The notes beneath the pieces are model-generated. The model was given only the letters and a program-made list of their open reading frames with translations. It did not search any database and was not told the origin of the DNA. From the NCBI GenBank assembly GCA_026119935.1, contig JALRMH010000003.1, positions 1 through 64,000 of the forward strand: DNA of 64,000 nt, read 5' to 3'. The translations under genes and the position numbers were made by a program. The DNA comes from Endothia cerciana (lineage: Eukaryota; Ascomycota; Sordariomycetes; Diaporthales; Cryphonectriaceae). This document shows, one piece after another, positions 23,846 through 36,027 of this stretch. The first letter of the stretch is position 1, and each line of letters starts with the position of its first letter.

Positions 23846-26800
23846 CACGAGATGACTGCTTGGGTTTTCTGCCTCCCGCACTCTCCATCGCATATGTGTC
23901 ATTGGCTCCGCTTTCGTTTCGTGGTCACTATCTTTGGTGATGAGATTTCCGGAAGTTTATGGTTGATGGCACTTCGGACTTGGTCTTCTTTCCTACCTAG
24001 GTATTTCTTAGTTGTATCTCTGCTCGTCACGATAGACTTGTAATGCATATTGTTTCTCATTTCGATTTCCGATTCCGAGGATAATGCTGAGAGACTACGA
24101 ACTTTTTTCCCTCCTCCGTTGTTTTCTTCTTCCTAATGATTATTGGGACTCTTGTATAATGCGAGTCCGGTAGCATGATCATAGGATTCTACGAGGTTGA
24201 CAAATTTATTTGTTACTTGACGAGCTGTCCAGCTCTGCCACTCCGCCTGCATGCCAGGTTGGTGCCATAGATACCCCTAGGAAAATCGCAGCTTGAAAAA
24301 TCGTTGCGGGCGGTGACCATTAGGCTATGGAGACATCCTATCGTGTGGCCCCAAAAGAAGTGAACTTGCTCGCCCTGTGCAGATTCCGAGGTTGGGTCAA
24401 CATCTGATATGAGTGGTAACAGCTCAGCGAATACACAGCGGCCACACAAGAAAGCGTCCGGCTCCCTCTGGGCTCACTATAATAGCCTAGAGCATCCCAT
24501 TTGTTCCTGTCTAATTTGTCTACACTCCTCGAAGACTATCCAGTTTACAGGGATGAATTGCCGATGATGATCGGTGCCTCCGCCCTGGGACACAGCTCAC
24601 AGTGGTGATCTGTAATTCCTTGTGCAGCTAGACCAACGCTGTGCAACGATCGACTGAAAACGCAGTTTTCACCGCTGAAGACGTCAGCCTCGAGTGCTTC
24701 TGGGTCTTTCTCCACTCGGGGGAGGATATGCAATGTCTTCCTACCAACACACCCTGTCTCGGTCCAGGCGGATTGTTCCTGCCTTGAAACTCTCCTTGGC
24801 CTCAAGAGAACTTCAGAGACCTAGTAATATGAAATAGTGAAGACATCCATTCGTACACTGTTCTCTTGACACTTGTCAGCGTACAAGACACCATATGGGT
24901 CCCTCAAATCTTCCCAACCTCCACGGCACTCTCGGTGTTGGTAACGACGCGCACTCCCTCGTCTCAGACCAAAGTGTCTTCCGAGAGAAGTAACGAGAAC
25001 ATGCCTCACTTAGCTTCAGTGCGGGTAGGAGACTACAGACTTGCCTACGATTCAAACGTCTCGGCAACGGACGACGACAACCTTTCTCGAAGGGCTGACA
25101 CCGCACTTCCACCTAATTCGGGTATCTAAACGGTAGATTTACATCCACTAGATGGACACATGGTCGAATAAAGGCAGTACATGACGGCAAGCCTCCTGAT
25201 GGACGGATTCAAAACTCTGCCGCTTCTTTATCTAGACGAACCCGAGGATGTGTTGCCAGGGACAACTCACGCGCATCCAGACGGCAATCGTGGTTCTAGC
25301 TTTGAAATGCTCCTGATAGGGTCTCACGGAGATCCCAGGAACCGGCTGTGTACTTTCAATCTGAGTTGCCCCGTGGGCGGTTGCTGGCGGACAAGACTGG
25401 CGATGGGTATGTACAAGCAAGGAGCTCCCCGAACGCCTCAAATGTGCCGCTAGGCCGTCATACGACCAACGTCAGTAAGGCTGCCGAAGGATTCACAAAT
25501 CCGGGTGTGGCTCAAAGATTCATGAGAGTGTTTGTGAAGGTTCATGCGTGTATCACATCCCTCCACGCTTCTGAGCTGACAGAGCGGCCGAGTGGACTGA
25601 CGAGCCATTTCCCTTGTTCCGGGAGATGGAGATGTCCCTACGAGGCAGGGCTACCCAATGGAGCCGTGACTATACTTGCCAGAGATAGAGTAGAGTAGTC
25701 TTAAGTCTCGGGGTTTGGAAGGTAGGACACGAGAATCTAGGATTGGGGAGTTTTGCAGAAACACCCATCGAGAAAGACTGTTTCTATCCAGACACCCAAG
25801 TCTTGCTCTCGCATCTGAGACGAGCTGGCTAAGGAATGAATTTAAATAATTACTAATCACTACAGGTTGGTAGGGTTTTAGAATATGGGCGGTTTCTTAA
25901 GCACTACACACTCTCAAAGACAGTAAAGATCGCATCGCACAAATGCCTAGAACAGATGGTTCCAAGAGACTTGTGCCACATGGGAGCCTTCGCTACCCGT
26001 TGTCCCCCCCCCCCCCAAAAAAATCGCCATTACCTGTGCTTCACTCCGCATCTCCAATATGAAGAGGCCCTAGGTCCTTAATTTAAACCTGAATTACGGG
26101 TCCTTGTACGATGAGATCCTCACATGGTTTGTACCATGGCATCCTTATTCAAGATCTCCTAAATTCGATCCTTGCGAGTATTCTCGACAATAGTATATGA
26201 ATTGAAGAGGGAGTTCACGAACGCCTGAACACAATCATCTAAGCGTGCATTACACGATTCTGATATCGTTGTTTGGTCAGACCCTTATGGGCGCGTGATG
26301 TTTACCTCTCCCAATCTAGTTGTTAGGCCAACGAGGTCCTGTATGCTGATCCTCGAGCTGAATATCTAATTTGGTTCTCGAGAAGAGACAGGGAAAAAGA
26401 GGCGCGGGATCATTCAAGAGGTGCAGGGACATGGCATATACTTGCATTACCTATGGTACCTGCGGTGCTTGGCAGGGAGAAATGGAACTCCGTCTGTGCA
26501 TTTGATATTACCAAAGTAATCCAGCCAAGCCCAGTCAGAAAGATATAGGGTTTTCGTCCAAGCTAGTACGCGGCGTCGAGAACGGTGTCTTGTTGTTTTA
26601 CGAGTGGCCAATCTGATAGTTAGCCACTCCGCACGAAAACGGGCAACTTTGCAACAACCACCCTGTTGCAGTAGACCAAGCTTACCCTCTTTTCCCGTCA
26701 AAGACTTATTGTCTCGCGCTCACCGGATCAGGTACGAGGCTTGGATCGGAGCCGATGGGCCAGACACCTTCTATCGAAAGACCTGGCCCGTTGAGTAGGT

Positions 26801-29800
26801 GCTCGATACTGAACCATCACGCCCTCGACCGTGCTCATGATCATCCAATTGGGTGTGTTCCCCGGGTTTTGATGCCGTTCGGTGAAAAGCGCTATAATAT
26901 TTCGGACTTGTTCGTGCCTGCTGTCAAAGCTCTCGACGGTGGCTGCAGCTCACCGCTGGAGTGCCTCCTCAACATGCCTATAGGCATTTCAGAGGAGGAG
27001 CTCACCCTCGACGCGCACAGCCCGCTTCCCTCTCCAGCTGTATCGGCCTGCTATGCCTCGAAGAGCTAAGGAGCAGTGTCCAACGATGATTGCTCCGGTC
27101 GTTATACGAGCGTGATGTCAGTCTTGGAGGAGGCGAGGTGATATGCTGGACCCGAGGAGACCGCAAGCTTCGTATTCTATGGGTACGTGAACAGTTGTAA
27201 CCGTCCAGAGCAGCGCGTGGAGGAGTGGGAGTGGTCAGCCCAGGGGCAGACGAGCGTAGGGGACCTAAAGCTCACGTGCCTGGACCGGCTGGACCATGGG
27301 AATGCGGTGTCTACGCCGAGTCGTCTCCCCAGAGTCCATCATGTGGCGGACACGTGATGGTATGGTGACAAGAGGCTGGCGAGTCCACGCAGGAGGGGAT
27401 GCAGTGGGCCTAGCTACGCCAGATGGCTGCATCGTATAACTGTGGATCACATCCAAGCATGTTCTTTGCAGAGAAGAATCAAGGGTCCTACTTATCGTCC
27501 CGGTCGACGTTGTCTCTGCTACACGCGATGAGGAGACGAAAGCCCCAAGACAGGTGCGAAAGTGCAGAATGATACAAAAGAAGACGGGCAATAGAGTTCG
27601 CAGAGACAGTCGTCTAAGACGCCATCATACAGAGAAGATGAGCTCGGAGACGATAAAAGCAGCAGACAAGGTCCTGTAGTCTAGTGGTTTTTTCCCTTTC
27701 TCTTCCCTCTCCAGATACTATGAAGTCGTCAGGAAAGATCATCCCACTGAAATGTCGCCCATCGAGGAGGCGAGGCTGGCATGGGAAAAGCAGAAACCCC
27801 AAGAGTTTAGAGACACCGAGTCGGGTCCCCCGAGGGCGTAGGACCAGCCCTATTCAGGGTGCTACCACAAGTACAGCCCGAGAATGGGGACGCCCGCAAT
27901 GCTTCACATACAGGTATCGCAAGATAGGTCCCCCCTGGACAATACAATCCCAACGTGCGGGAACAGGTTCGGAGTACATATAGAGCAGCGCGACTGGCTG
28001 GGAGATGCATCCAATGCAGGCCGGCCAGCGGCCAGGTGTGGACCCCTCGGTCAGTCCGTTTCGGTGTGCGCAGTCCCAGGGAACTGCTGCAGGCGTGGGA
28101 AGACTATATCAGAACTAAGGGCAACTAGACCTCGGGGGTTGTAAAACAGGCTGTTCGAACCTGGCGCAACACTTCGTGGCGAACGCCCGGGCGCGCGCGG
28201 GCTCCTGCTCTCTGCAAAGGCTATATGTCGCCGAGGCGTGGTTTTCTGAGACCATGGGGTCTTGCCAGGCTCCAAACTCAAAAGCTTGGGCATTGTTGGG
28301 CCGCGCGGACGGTCCAGCCCTGCACTGCTCTTGGCTGTGGAGTCCTCGAATACGAAAGGTTTCTGACGTACTATACCCGTGTAGAGGCTGGTCGTAGAGA
28401 CAGGCGGGTTCATGCCCGCGTGCCTTGACCTGTCCTGTCAAGCCTCCGGGCCTCGAGGGAGATGGAAGGGACAGTCTGACGGTCGTTTGGCGAAACCGTC
28501 ACCCCCAACCGTCCGAGCGTGGTGGCCCCGGGGGGGGGGGGGAGGGCAAGTGAGGGTTGAAACGAGCGAACGCTCATGCAGCCTTGCGGATACGGTTCAC
28601 AGGTGGGGCACAGATGCGGCACGACCTGGACCCGGACCTGAATCAGGACATAGATCCCCAGCGGAGCACAGACAGAAGACTGACGAGGCAAGGCGGAGTG
28701 GTGTAGACAGGCAATGGCACGGACTTGGGACCATCTTCGGGCGAGGGAGAAGGTTTGAAACCCGGGGGGGGGGGGGGCGCGTGGAGGAGGGGCATGCAGG
28801 GGCTGGAGGGAGGACACGCATGCGTCCATACATTACTCTGGACGTACTATGGGATGGGTATGCAGCCTAGGTACGCACGAGCTGTTGGTCGTCTGTTGTG
28901 ACATCCGTTGGACCCCCCCCGAGCTTGCCGGGAGATCTGCCTGACGGACGGCGTCGAGTCGGCCCCTCAGTCCCTGACGCGCAAGCAGCTCGAGAACCGG
29001 AGACACATGAACATATGCACAGTAATATGAAAGGGAAGTGAAGGGGGTGCAGAGGGGACGCGTGTGGAGGTGCGGAGTCGGCTGTAGTGCTGAGTCTATA
29101 TACAGCGCCATAGCAGCTGACTCACAAGCCTCATCCTCCTGGCTGTCCCGGGCAAGGTGGACGGCCCTCGACTCTTCGCGAGGACAGGCGAGAAAAGAGA
29201 CATAGACAGTACGGTGCCCTCGTGCTTCAGATTTGATTGATAATTAGATTCATTGCAGGATGCCTGGTCCGCCCTATCCGCACGTGGCTGCCCTTGCCCC
29301 CCCCTCTCCGGATCAGAGACATTCCCGCCTGGCCGACATTTATTACAGAAATGCAGTCAGACTTTTTATTTTGAATTGATTTTTATTGTTTTACAGTTTT
29401 CTTTGGCGCCCTCTGATTACCACCAGGCTACCTGCCATGGTACATAATATCATAATCGTAGGTATTGCGTACGACACACCAAGCAAGTAGTGACTAGGCC
29501 CCCTCGAGGGGCACTATATCTGGCTCCCTGCGTCGTGATCTGATTTGGGCAGGTAGATCAAGTTGATGTGACCAGGTGCGCATAAATGTGTATGGAATAT
29601 GCCAACCTCGTATGCCCAGATGGTATGGTACATGGAGAGAGAGAGGACCCCTGGGCGTGCTCGATGAAGACGGGACCGGCAGGGCTGGGGCAGATGGGCC
29701 AGGGGAATCTCGGCATGCCATACAATACGACGATCTAAGCCGTATCGAGGGATGAGGTAGGTGGGTGACAGATCCGCGGAAACGTACTACTATGTAGTAC

Positions 29801-31619
29801 TTGTGCGTGTAAGAGCAAACACTGCAAGGGGTCTTCACATTTGAGACGAGCCAAAAAAAGAACACCTAATACCATTACTGGCTGGTAGTACCGTGGTAGT
29901 ACATACCCCCCCCCCCCAAAGGGATGAACGAAGAAGAGATCACATGGATAACCCCTTCACCCTACCTTGTTTTTATTTATTTATTTATTTAAATTTTCAA
30001 CTTTTTACAAGATAAAAACGGGGATCGAAAAGACAATAAAGATAGAAAGATTAGATAGGGAGGTGACAGAGACACACATGGAGAGAGAGAGGAAGAAAAA
30101 TTAAACTTCTAATTGATTGGTGGTGGGCTTACCATGTGGACGGGCCAAGTCACCGCTGTGGTTTCGAAACAACCAATGCCGGGCAGCATGTTGCCGCTGG
30201 AACTGCCAAGACATGCAACCATCAATTGACCGTCTTTTTCTGTTTCCTCCTTCTTGTCGGCCTGGGGCCTGTGATTCGTTGAGGACGGGGCGGGGGACCC
30301 TTGGGAAAGCCTCTGGGAGGTGGCTGCTTCCCTCGACCCGTTCTTTGGGGAGGGGAAGCAGTCAATCACCGGCCGAGCTTGCGTAGCAGGGGGACGTCGA
30401 GGCGTGACAGGTCTGCTGCTGCGGTGGGGGTGCCCTGTCCTTGTCCTCCTCCTCAGGGGCTGTCCCCGGGTCCGTCCAGGCCTGGCAGCCTGGCCCGTCC
30501 GTTCTAGGGTACATCGACAGGGGTAGGAGGGGCCACTAAGCGTGCTGAGGTACTGTCCAGTTCCTGGCACACACAGGCGCTGTCCGCATTGAACATTGAA
30601 GCCCCAGATTGGATCGTGGCGTGGCGTGGCGTGGCGTGGCGTGGCGTGGCGTGGCGTGGTACTGCAGCATGTCGCATGGCATGTCACCGCACATGGCGGC
30701 GCAACCTTCATTTGCCCCCTCGTCAACTGACCACCATCACCTCCAACACCACCGCTATCACCACATCTCCTTCACTTCTTGACCCGTACCCAATCTCATG
30801 CGAACAGCACGTGGCACTGGAATAAGAAGGACAAGAGAAGGGATCCAAGGTACCGATTGTCACAAGGTGTCAGTCGACCGGGACGAAGACGTCCCAGCCC
30901 AAGGAGGCCCTGTCCCATCCCAAATCCATCACACCGCAATCTATTGGGGCCAGTCTCGTGCGTGCATATACATACTCGCCTTCACTTTCTTGTGCGCATC
31001 GCCATCCCATCGTACACAGTATACCGGTAGCCCACCACGCTCCCGAGACCCAGCCGGCTCCCATCTGCGTATCCCACCAACATACGCCGGACTGGGGCCA
31101 GCTACAGAAGTCCAGAGGCCCCACAGGTGACAGCCCACGGCCCCTCAGCCTGAGCCTGGTCCGGAGGAGGCATAACAAAGGGAAGGCAAGGCAGGCATAT
31201 GGGGGGTTCAAAGTGCACAAAGCGACGGGACGAGTGGGCCACGGCCCGTCTCTTTGCCTCTAGGGCAGAGAATCCGGCGCCGATCTTTTCTGGCGGGTGC
31301 TTCGCTTCGCTCTGCCCCAGACGGCTGCCCAATACCACGGCCCTTGGGGGGCATCACTCAGGCGACCTCAGGGGACGTGCAGGTGTACTTGCACCTAGTA
31401 GTAGTAATGTAGTAGGCTGCAGGTGGTGGGACCCACCGGGACAACAACCCCTGCGGCGCGCGCAACCCCCCAGCGCCTCCTCCTCCACCTGGAACCGATT
31501 CGACAGAGAAGCCCAGGACCTGCTGCAGACTGCAGAGTCAGGCAGCCTGGAAAGGCCACCTGGACCACCCCTAAGCACGCTCAAGCTACTCCCGAGGCCC
31601 ACCACGGCAGCTTAGTTCT
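23846..31619. other. Gene-poor region, about 7.8 kb
   Basis: The longest frames (205 codons minus at 30109-30726; about 150 codons plus at 28412-28870) are low-complexity or overlap equally long shadows. None has a recognisable domain. Notable contents are C13 followed by A at 26004-26016, G13 at 28530-28542, G14 at 28764-28777, C12 at 29906-29917, a TTTA tract near 29970-29990 and a nine-unit CGTGG repeat at 30615-30659. I found no terminal repeats, transposase or tRNA that would explain it. It could be ordinary intergenic DNA, regulatory sequence, non-coding RNA genes or old decayed coding sequence. Confidence 0.5.
30615..30659. repeat. CGTGG pentanucleotide tandem repeat
   Basis: Nine exact contiguous CGTGG units, no interruptions, in the gene-poor region. 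Confidence 0.92.
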
Positions 31620-31686
31620 GTGGGCAGTCTGGCAGCTGCTGTACCACATTGTGATCGCCCATCCTGGCCCCCCCAATCTCTTGGCC

Positions 31687-31722
<36 letters not shown>

Positions 31723-31864
31723 CTTTCTTCCCTTCCTTCCAGTTTCTACAGCAGGGCCCACCCCCCGACCCCCGACCCCATCCAGACTAGACTTAGCCTC
31801 GAATCCTCGACTCGCAACTGGCCCTGCCCTGGCCTGCCTGTCCTCGCCCTCTCTATTTCTCCCT

Positions 31865-31898
<34 letters not shown>

Positions 31899-32918
31899 CC
31901 ACTCACACACAACCACACAAACACAACTCCTCTCTCCCACCCACCCACCACCACCTTCTCTTTCCTTTCCACCTCGGCCTCGACCTTGCGACCTGCGACT
32001 CGCGAACTTTTTTCTGATTTCGCACCTTGGGAGGATAGCATCGCGACTGCTTCACTTGCCGTTCATTTATTCCTCAATCGATCGATCGATCTGCGATACA
32101 CACCTTAGCAACAAGGTGTTTTTTTCTTCTTCTTTCTTCTTTCTAATTCTTGCAGCCTGAAAACTGCCTGTCATTCCGCTCCCATCAACATCTCAATCAA
32201 CATCACCAAACATAAACATCCGACCAACACCAGAGCCGGGCCAGGTCCATCATCGATTTCTAGACACCCCCGCCAGTCTGAAAGGACAAGACAGGAAGAA
32301 AAGAGGGACAACAGCTACGGCGTTTAATACATCGACCTCCACACCATTCTCAGCATCGTCTAGACCCGATTGCCGTCAGCATCCCCGTCGCCATCTAGAA
32401 CACATCAACAATTATCCCCCCCCCCCCCCCAACTGCCATCACCAACCCAACAGCTTCACAAGAGTAAGTACAGCACCACACAGTCCCAGCCTATTCCTCC
32501 AGACGGGTCCTCTACCTCGTTCTCCTTCTCTCCGGTCAAACCAGCCAGCAGCAATGCGCCTGCACCTCCCCCGTTTCATCCCAAGATCTGGCTCGTGCCG
32601 GCGTCGCGGTGATCAGCCACCTGCTAACTGCCCTTCTCCCTCCTTGCAGATTGGATTAATCGACATCGTTCTGATTTGATTGTTGGGCACGATTGGTACC
32701 ATTCAACTGTCCACTTTCACCTATTTGATTGTAATTTACTTGACTACACAAAAGCCTTGCCCACTTGCATCCGACACCCGCGCCCTACACTCGATTTTGA
32801 CTCGATCCGGCTCCACTGCCCCTTGGTGCGAATCCTACCTGATTGACCCTCCACCCCGCCCCGAACCATCTCCCCCCTCGAGCACGCGACACCGGCGGTC
32901 CCTGCTCCTCAACCCGAG
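31620..32918 (+). promoter_or_regulatory. Pyrimidine-rich promoter and long 5' leader with probable UTR intron
   Basis: The 1.3 kb before the polyglutamine gene is strongly pyrimidine-rich on the + strand: about 29 T near 31693-31721, a CT repeat near 31876-31898, CTTCTT stretches near 32120-32140 and C15 at 32416-32430. Such CT-rich tracts precede transcription starts of strongly expressed fungal genes. A good intron is visible, GTAAGT at 32464 to CAG at 32649, with no coding frame around it, so it would lie in the 5' UTR. Multiple short upstream frames follow. Confidence 0.45.
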
Positions 32919-33741
32919 ATGGCCCAGCACACCTTCGCTCCCTTATCAAACCCGTTCAACATGGCGTCTTCTGGCCTTGCCTCAAGGCGTGGTGGTCAGC
33001 CTATCAAACCACTCTCCGTCGAGGCCCTGAAGTCACCCTCCGCCGACGCAAAGGAGAACGCCGTTACCACGCCCAGGACCAGCCGCGGTCACCTCCTTGC
33101 CGGCCTGCGAACAGCCCCCAAGACTGCCACCGGCTCCACCTTTGCCAACAACGCCTCATCGGACAGCAATGCCAAGAGCAGGACCCTGCTGTACGGCATC
33201 CACGACGGGTCTCTGACCAACGGCCCCAAGACCTCCCTGCCCGGGTATGGTTCCACCGGTTCCCAGCACGGCTTCGCCAACATGATGAGTTATGGGCAGG
33301 GGCAGCAGCAGCAGCAGCAGCAGCATCAGCAGTACACCCCTGAGCAGATCCTGGCCCCGCCGGAGATTCACATCGACGACCAGGATGCTGCGGACGCCCA
33401 GATGGACCCCGACCTGTACGCCAGGTTGCTCCAGCAGAACCTGCAGCTCGCCCAGCAGCGGCAGATGCTGCAGCAGCAGCTCTACAACCTGACCCAGGCC
33501 CAGCAGCAGCTCGATGCCATGAACCTCAACGGGAACCAGGGCTACCAGAACCTCTACCAGCAGCAGCTCCTGCAGCAGCAGCAGGCGGCCCTGGCCGCGC
33601 AGGCCGCCCAGCAGCCCACCATCTACACCTACATCGACCCCGCCACCGGCCAGCAGGCCTACTACATCGACCAGTCCGGCCAGCTGTCCAACCAGTATCT
33701 GGACCAGGCACAGCTCAACGGCGCCTACCAGCAGTCCCAGC

Positions 33742-33795
<54 letters not shown>

Positions 33796-34715
33796 TGCAG
33801 CAGCAGCTGCAGCAGCAGCAGCAGCAGTTGCAGCAGCAGCTGCAGGGCGGCGCCGCCCCGCGGCTCGAGGTTTCCCCCCCGAGGGAGTCCGCCCACCCGT
33901 TCCGTCATGCGACCCCGCCACGGCGCAATGACTCTCCCCTTATCGAGAATCCGGCTCCTCTGCCCCCGCCCTCAGCTAATGCCTTCCGCCGGGGACATAA
34001 GAAGTCTTCCTCCCTGATGCTCGCGGGCCTCAACAATGCCAGCCTGTCTGCCGGCCAGGACCCGCCCAAGTCGGCTGGCCCTAGGACTGCCAACTTCCCC
34101 CTCACGCCCCTGACCGGAGGCTACGGACCCGGCCAGGCGCGTGCCGGCGAGCACCCGGTTCGCCAGCCCCGCGGCCCTCCCTCCATCGAGGAGCTCAAGG
34201 CCAAGCCCACCTCCAAGTACGAGGGTTCCAAGAACTTCTCCGCCCGCACACGCCGCTCCGCCATTAACAACCTGAAGCGTGCCGGTCTGGAGCGCCACAA
34301 GGTCACCGGCACCGGCAGCACCGGATCCATCAGCCCCATCTCCGAGACGGCTGAGGAGGCTCAGAGCCCCCTCACCGACAATGAGTCGGAGTCTGGTCGG
34401 TCTGGTTCTGGCAGCCTGAACGGCGAGGAGGTCGAGCCCAGTGTCCCCAGCTCGCGGACGAGCACGGGCAGCTGGGGTGCGATAGGATCGGACCGGCCCA
34501 GCTCCCGGCAGAAGGCTCGCAAGAGCGCCGACAGCGTCAGCAGCGGCTCGGGCGACGAGACCGCCAGCAACGGTAGCTTCGCCAGCGTCTTCAAGCGCAC
34601 CGGGCGTAACGGTGGCAGGTCTTCGGTGGGCCCCGAGAGCCCTGGACAGCGCAAGGCCCCCATGATGGTTCTCACCAGCGCCGAGAAGCGCAAGAACGGC
34701 ATCATCTTTGCCTAG
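32919..34715 (+). CDS. Polyglutamine-rich low-complexity protein
   Basis: Uninterrupted 598-codon frame. The N-terminus (MAQHTFAPLSNPFN) is followed by a Ser/Thr/Lys-rich part. Residues ~126-135 hold a first short Q block. From ~165 to 315 the chain is Q-dominated, with LQQQL heptad-like stretches able to form coiled coil and a long CAG-encoded run near 33742-33842. A short tyrosine-rich insert, IYTYIDPATGQQAYYIDQSG, interrupts it. The C-terminal third contains a basic stretch (SKYEGSKNFSARTRRSAINN) and Ser-rich acidic sequence. It ends ...SAEKRKNGIIFA. I do not recognise a named family. Composition suits an RNA-granule or other condensate protein, but that is inference. The long leader with an intron suggests regulated, probably strong, expression. 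Confidence 0.8.
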
Positions 34716-36027
34716 ATCTGAACCGCTCGACCCGCCTCGGCGCGACCCGACTTTCCTCTTCGTATCCCTCCTTTGGGTTCTCATGTAATAACGATGATGG
34801 CCCCCCGATGTCTCCCTTTCAGCATATACAAGCCTGCTCCGGCAGAGGCTACCGAGGTCGATCCTCCCTGTTGAGATGCCTGGGCGCAGACAGATCACGA
34901 AACGGAATGGTGACAATGGTTGGCGGACATGAAATTTCTCACTTTCTTTGAACTCTTCTATTCTCTTCCCTCTCTCGTCATTCTGCACATTTGAATAGTA
35001 AACCTGGCCAGATGCCTCGTTTCGTCGACGTGATGGGGGCTGGGCAGATCTGTGTGTTATTTTCCTTCCTCTTTTTCTAGGTGGCCTGCAGTTCTTGCTT
35101 GGACTGGAAAGCACATACAGGTATACCTTGGGGCAGAGCGTATGGCAGGGCTAGGCGCCGAAACGAGGTCTCCGTCGCTGTTTCCCGAGGCCGAGACCTA
35201 GCCCGCGCTGGAATATAGATGGATGGCGAAGAGGACGTGAACGCAGTTGGACCTGGTGACGCGGCAGGGGCGTGATGTTCCCTCGTTTTGCCCCCCCCCC
35301 CCCCCCCAAAATTCTGCGGAAAGATACACACCTAGGTAGAAATCAGGAAATTCAAGGCATAACTTGGAGCCGACAACCGGAATGTGCTCTCTGTGGATGT
35401 GGCCTGTCCTCAGGCGAAAGCCAGATTTTTGTGTTTTTTTGTTTGCGTCTGCCATACGTATATATCGCTGTCTGCCGTTGGAGTGACCGGAGGGCCGCAG
35501 TATGCCGCATCTAGCTCAGTCAACAACAGATCCTAGATGGTTGATGGGCATCTTCGGAGACGGATTTGCAAATCACGTTGAAGGTCTGCTTGACATGGTC
35601 AGAGCGACACGATCCCGAGTCTCTAATACCTCCTCGCCTGCCAGGTGGGCAGGGCGGCTGCGGCGAGATTGGAAGGATCCGGGACTCCAGCTCTGCGCAT
35701 CCAGTAATCGGCCGAGGTATAAAAGCTGACAGACAGTCAGTGAATCAGTTCCCGCGACAATAATAATTATAAGCTGAGTCCTGTACGTGGGTTCTCATCC
35801 CGTCCCGAGGCCTGTCGTGGTGGACCTTGCCTTGCAACTGACCCCGCTTCACACACCCATGGAAGCGCTCGACTGGCGGCCTGGCCTGAGCTTCTCTGCC
35901 CACTCTCCGGAGGCTCCAGCAATTCTCGACCCTTCTCACTCTTCACCTGACCCGGCCCTGCCAAAGTCGTGCACTGCCTCCTCATCCAACAGCTGCTTGC
36001 AACCATTGTTCCGGCGGCTGTACAAGG
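34716..36027. other. Intergenic region, 3' flank of polyQ gene and FMO promoter
   Basis: Begins with the 3' flank of the polyQ gene. Holds C17 followed by A at 35291-35307. Towards the FMO gene there is a canonical TATA box. No credible gene; the long minus frame from 33972 to 35114 only mirrors the polyQ gene. Confidence 0.5.
35718..35724 (+). promoter_or_regulatory. TATA box upstream of the FMO gene
   Basis: Exact TATAAAA in GAGGTATAAAAGCTGAC, about 300 nt before the FMO ATG at 36028. The position is suitable if the leader is roughly 270 nt. Confidence 0.45.

Noticed and set aside
27670..27735. tRNA-like 5' half (GGTCCTGTAGTCTAGTGG)
   Set aside because: A D-arm-like string only; no matching T-arm, anticodon stem or acceptor partner follows within a plausible distance.
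10835..30659. Regular tandem repeats that might suggest CRISPR-like arrays
   Set aside because: All are gapless micro- or minisatellites without unique spacers, and the organism is a fungus.
30109..30726. 205-codon minus-strand frame
   Set aside because: Includes the CGTGG repeat translated as ATPRH units and low-complexity sequence; no domain, no splice partners.
31423..32160. 245-codon plus-strand frame
   Set aside because: Encodes long F, S, P and L runs from T and CT tracts; better read as pyrimidine-rich promoter/leader.
33156..33908. 250-codon polyleucine frame on the minus strand
   Set aside because: CTG repeats are just the reverse reading of the CAG repeats of the polyQ gene.
33972..35114. 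380-codon minus-strand frame
   Set aside because: Antisense of the polyQ gene 3' half; Gly/Ala/Arg-rich, no domain.
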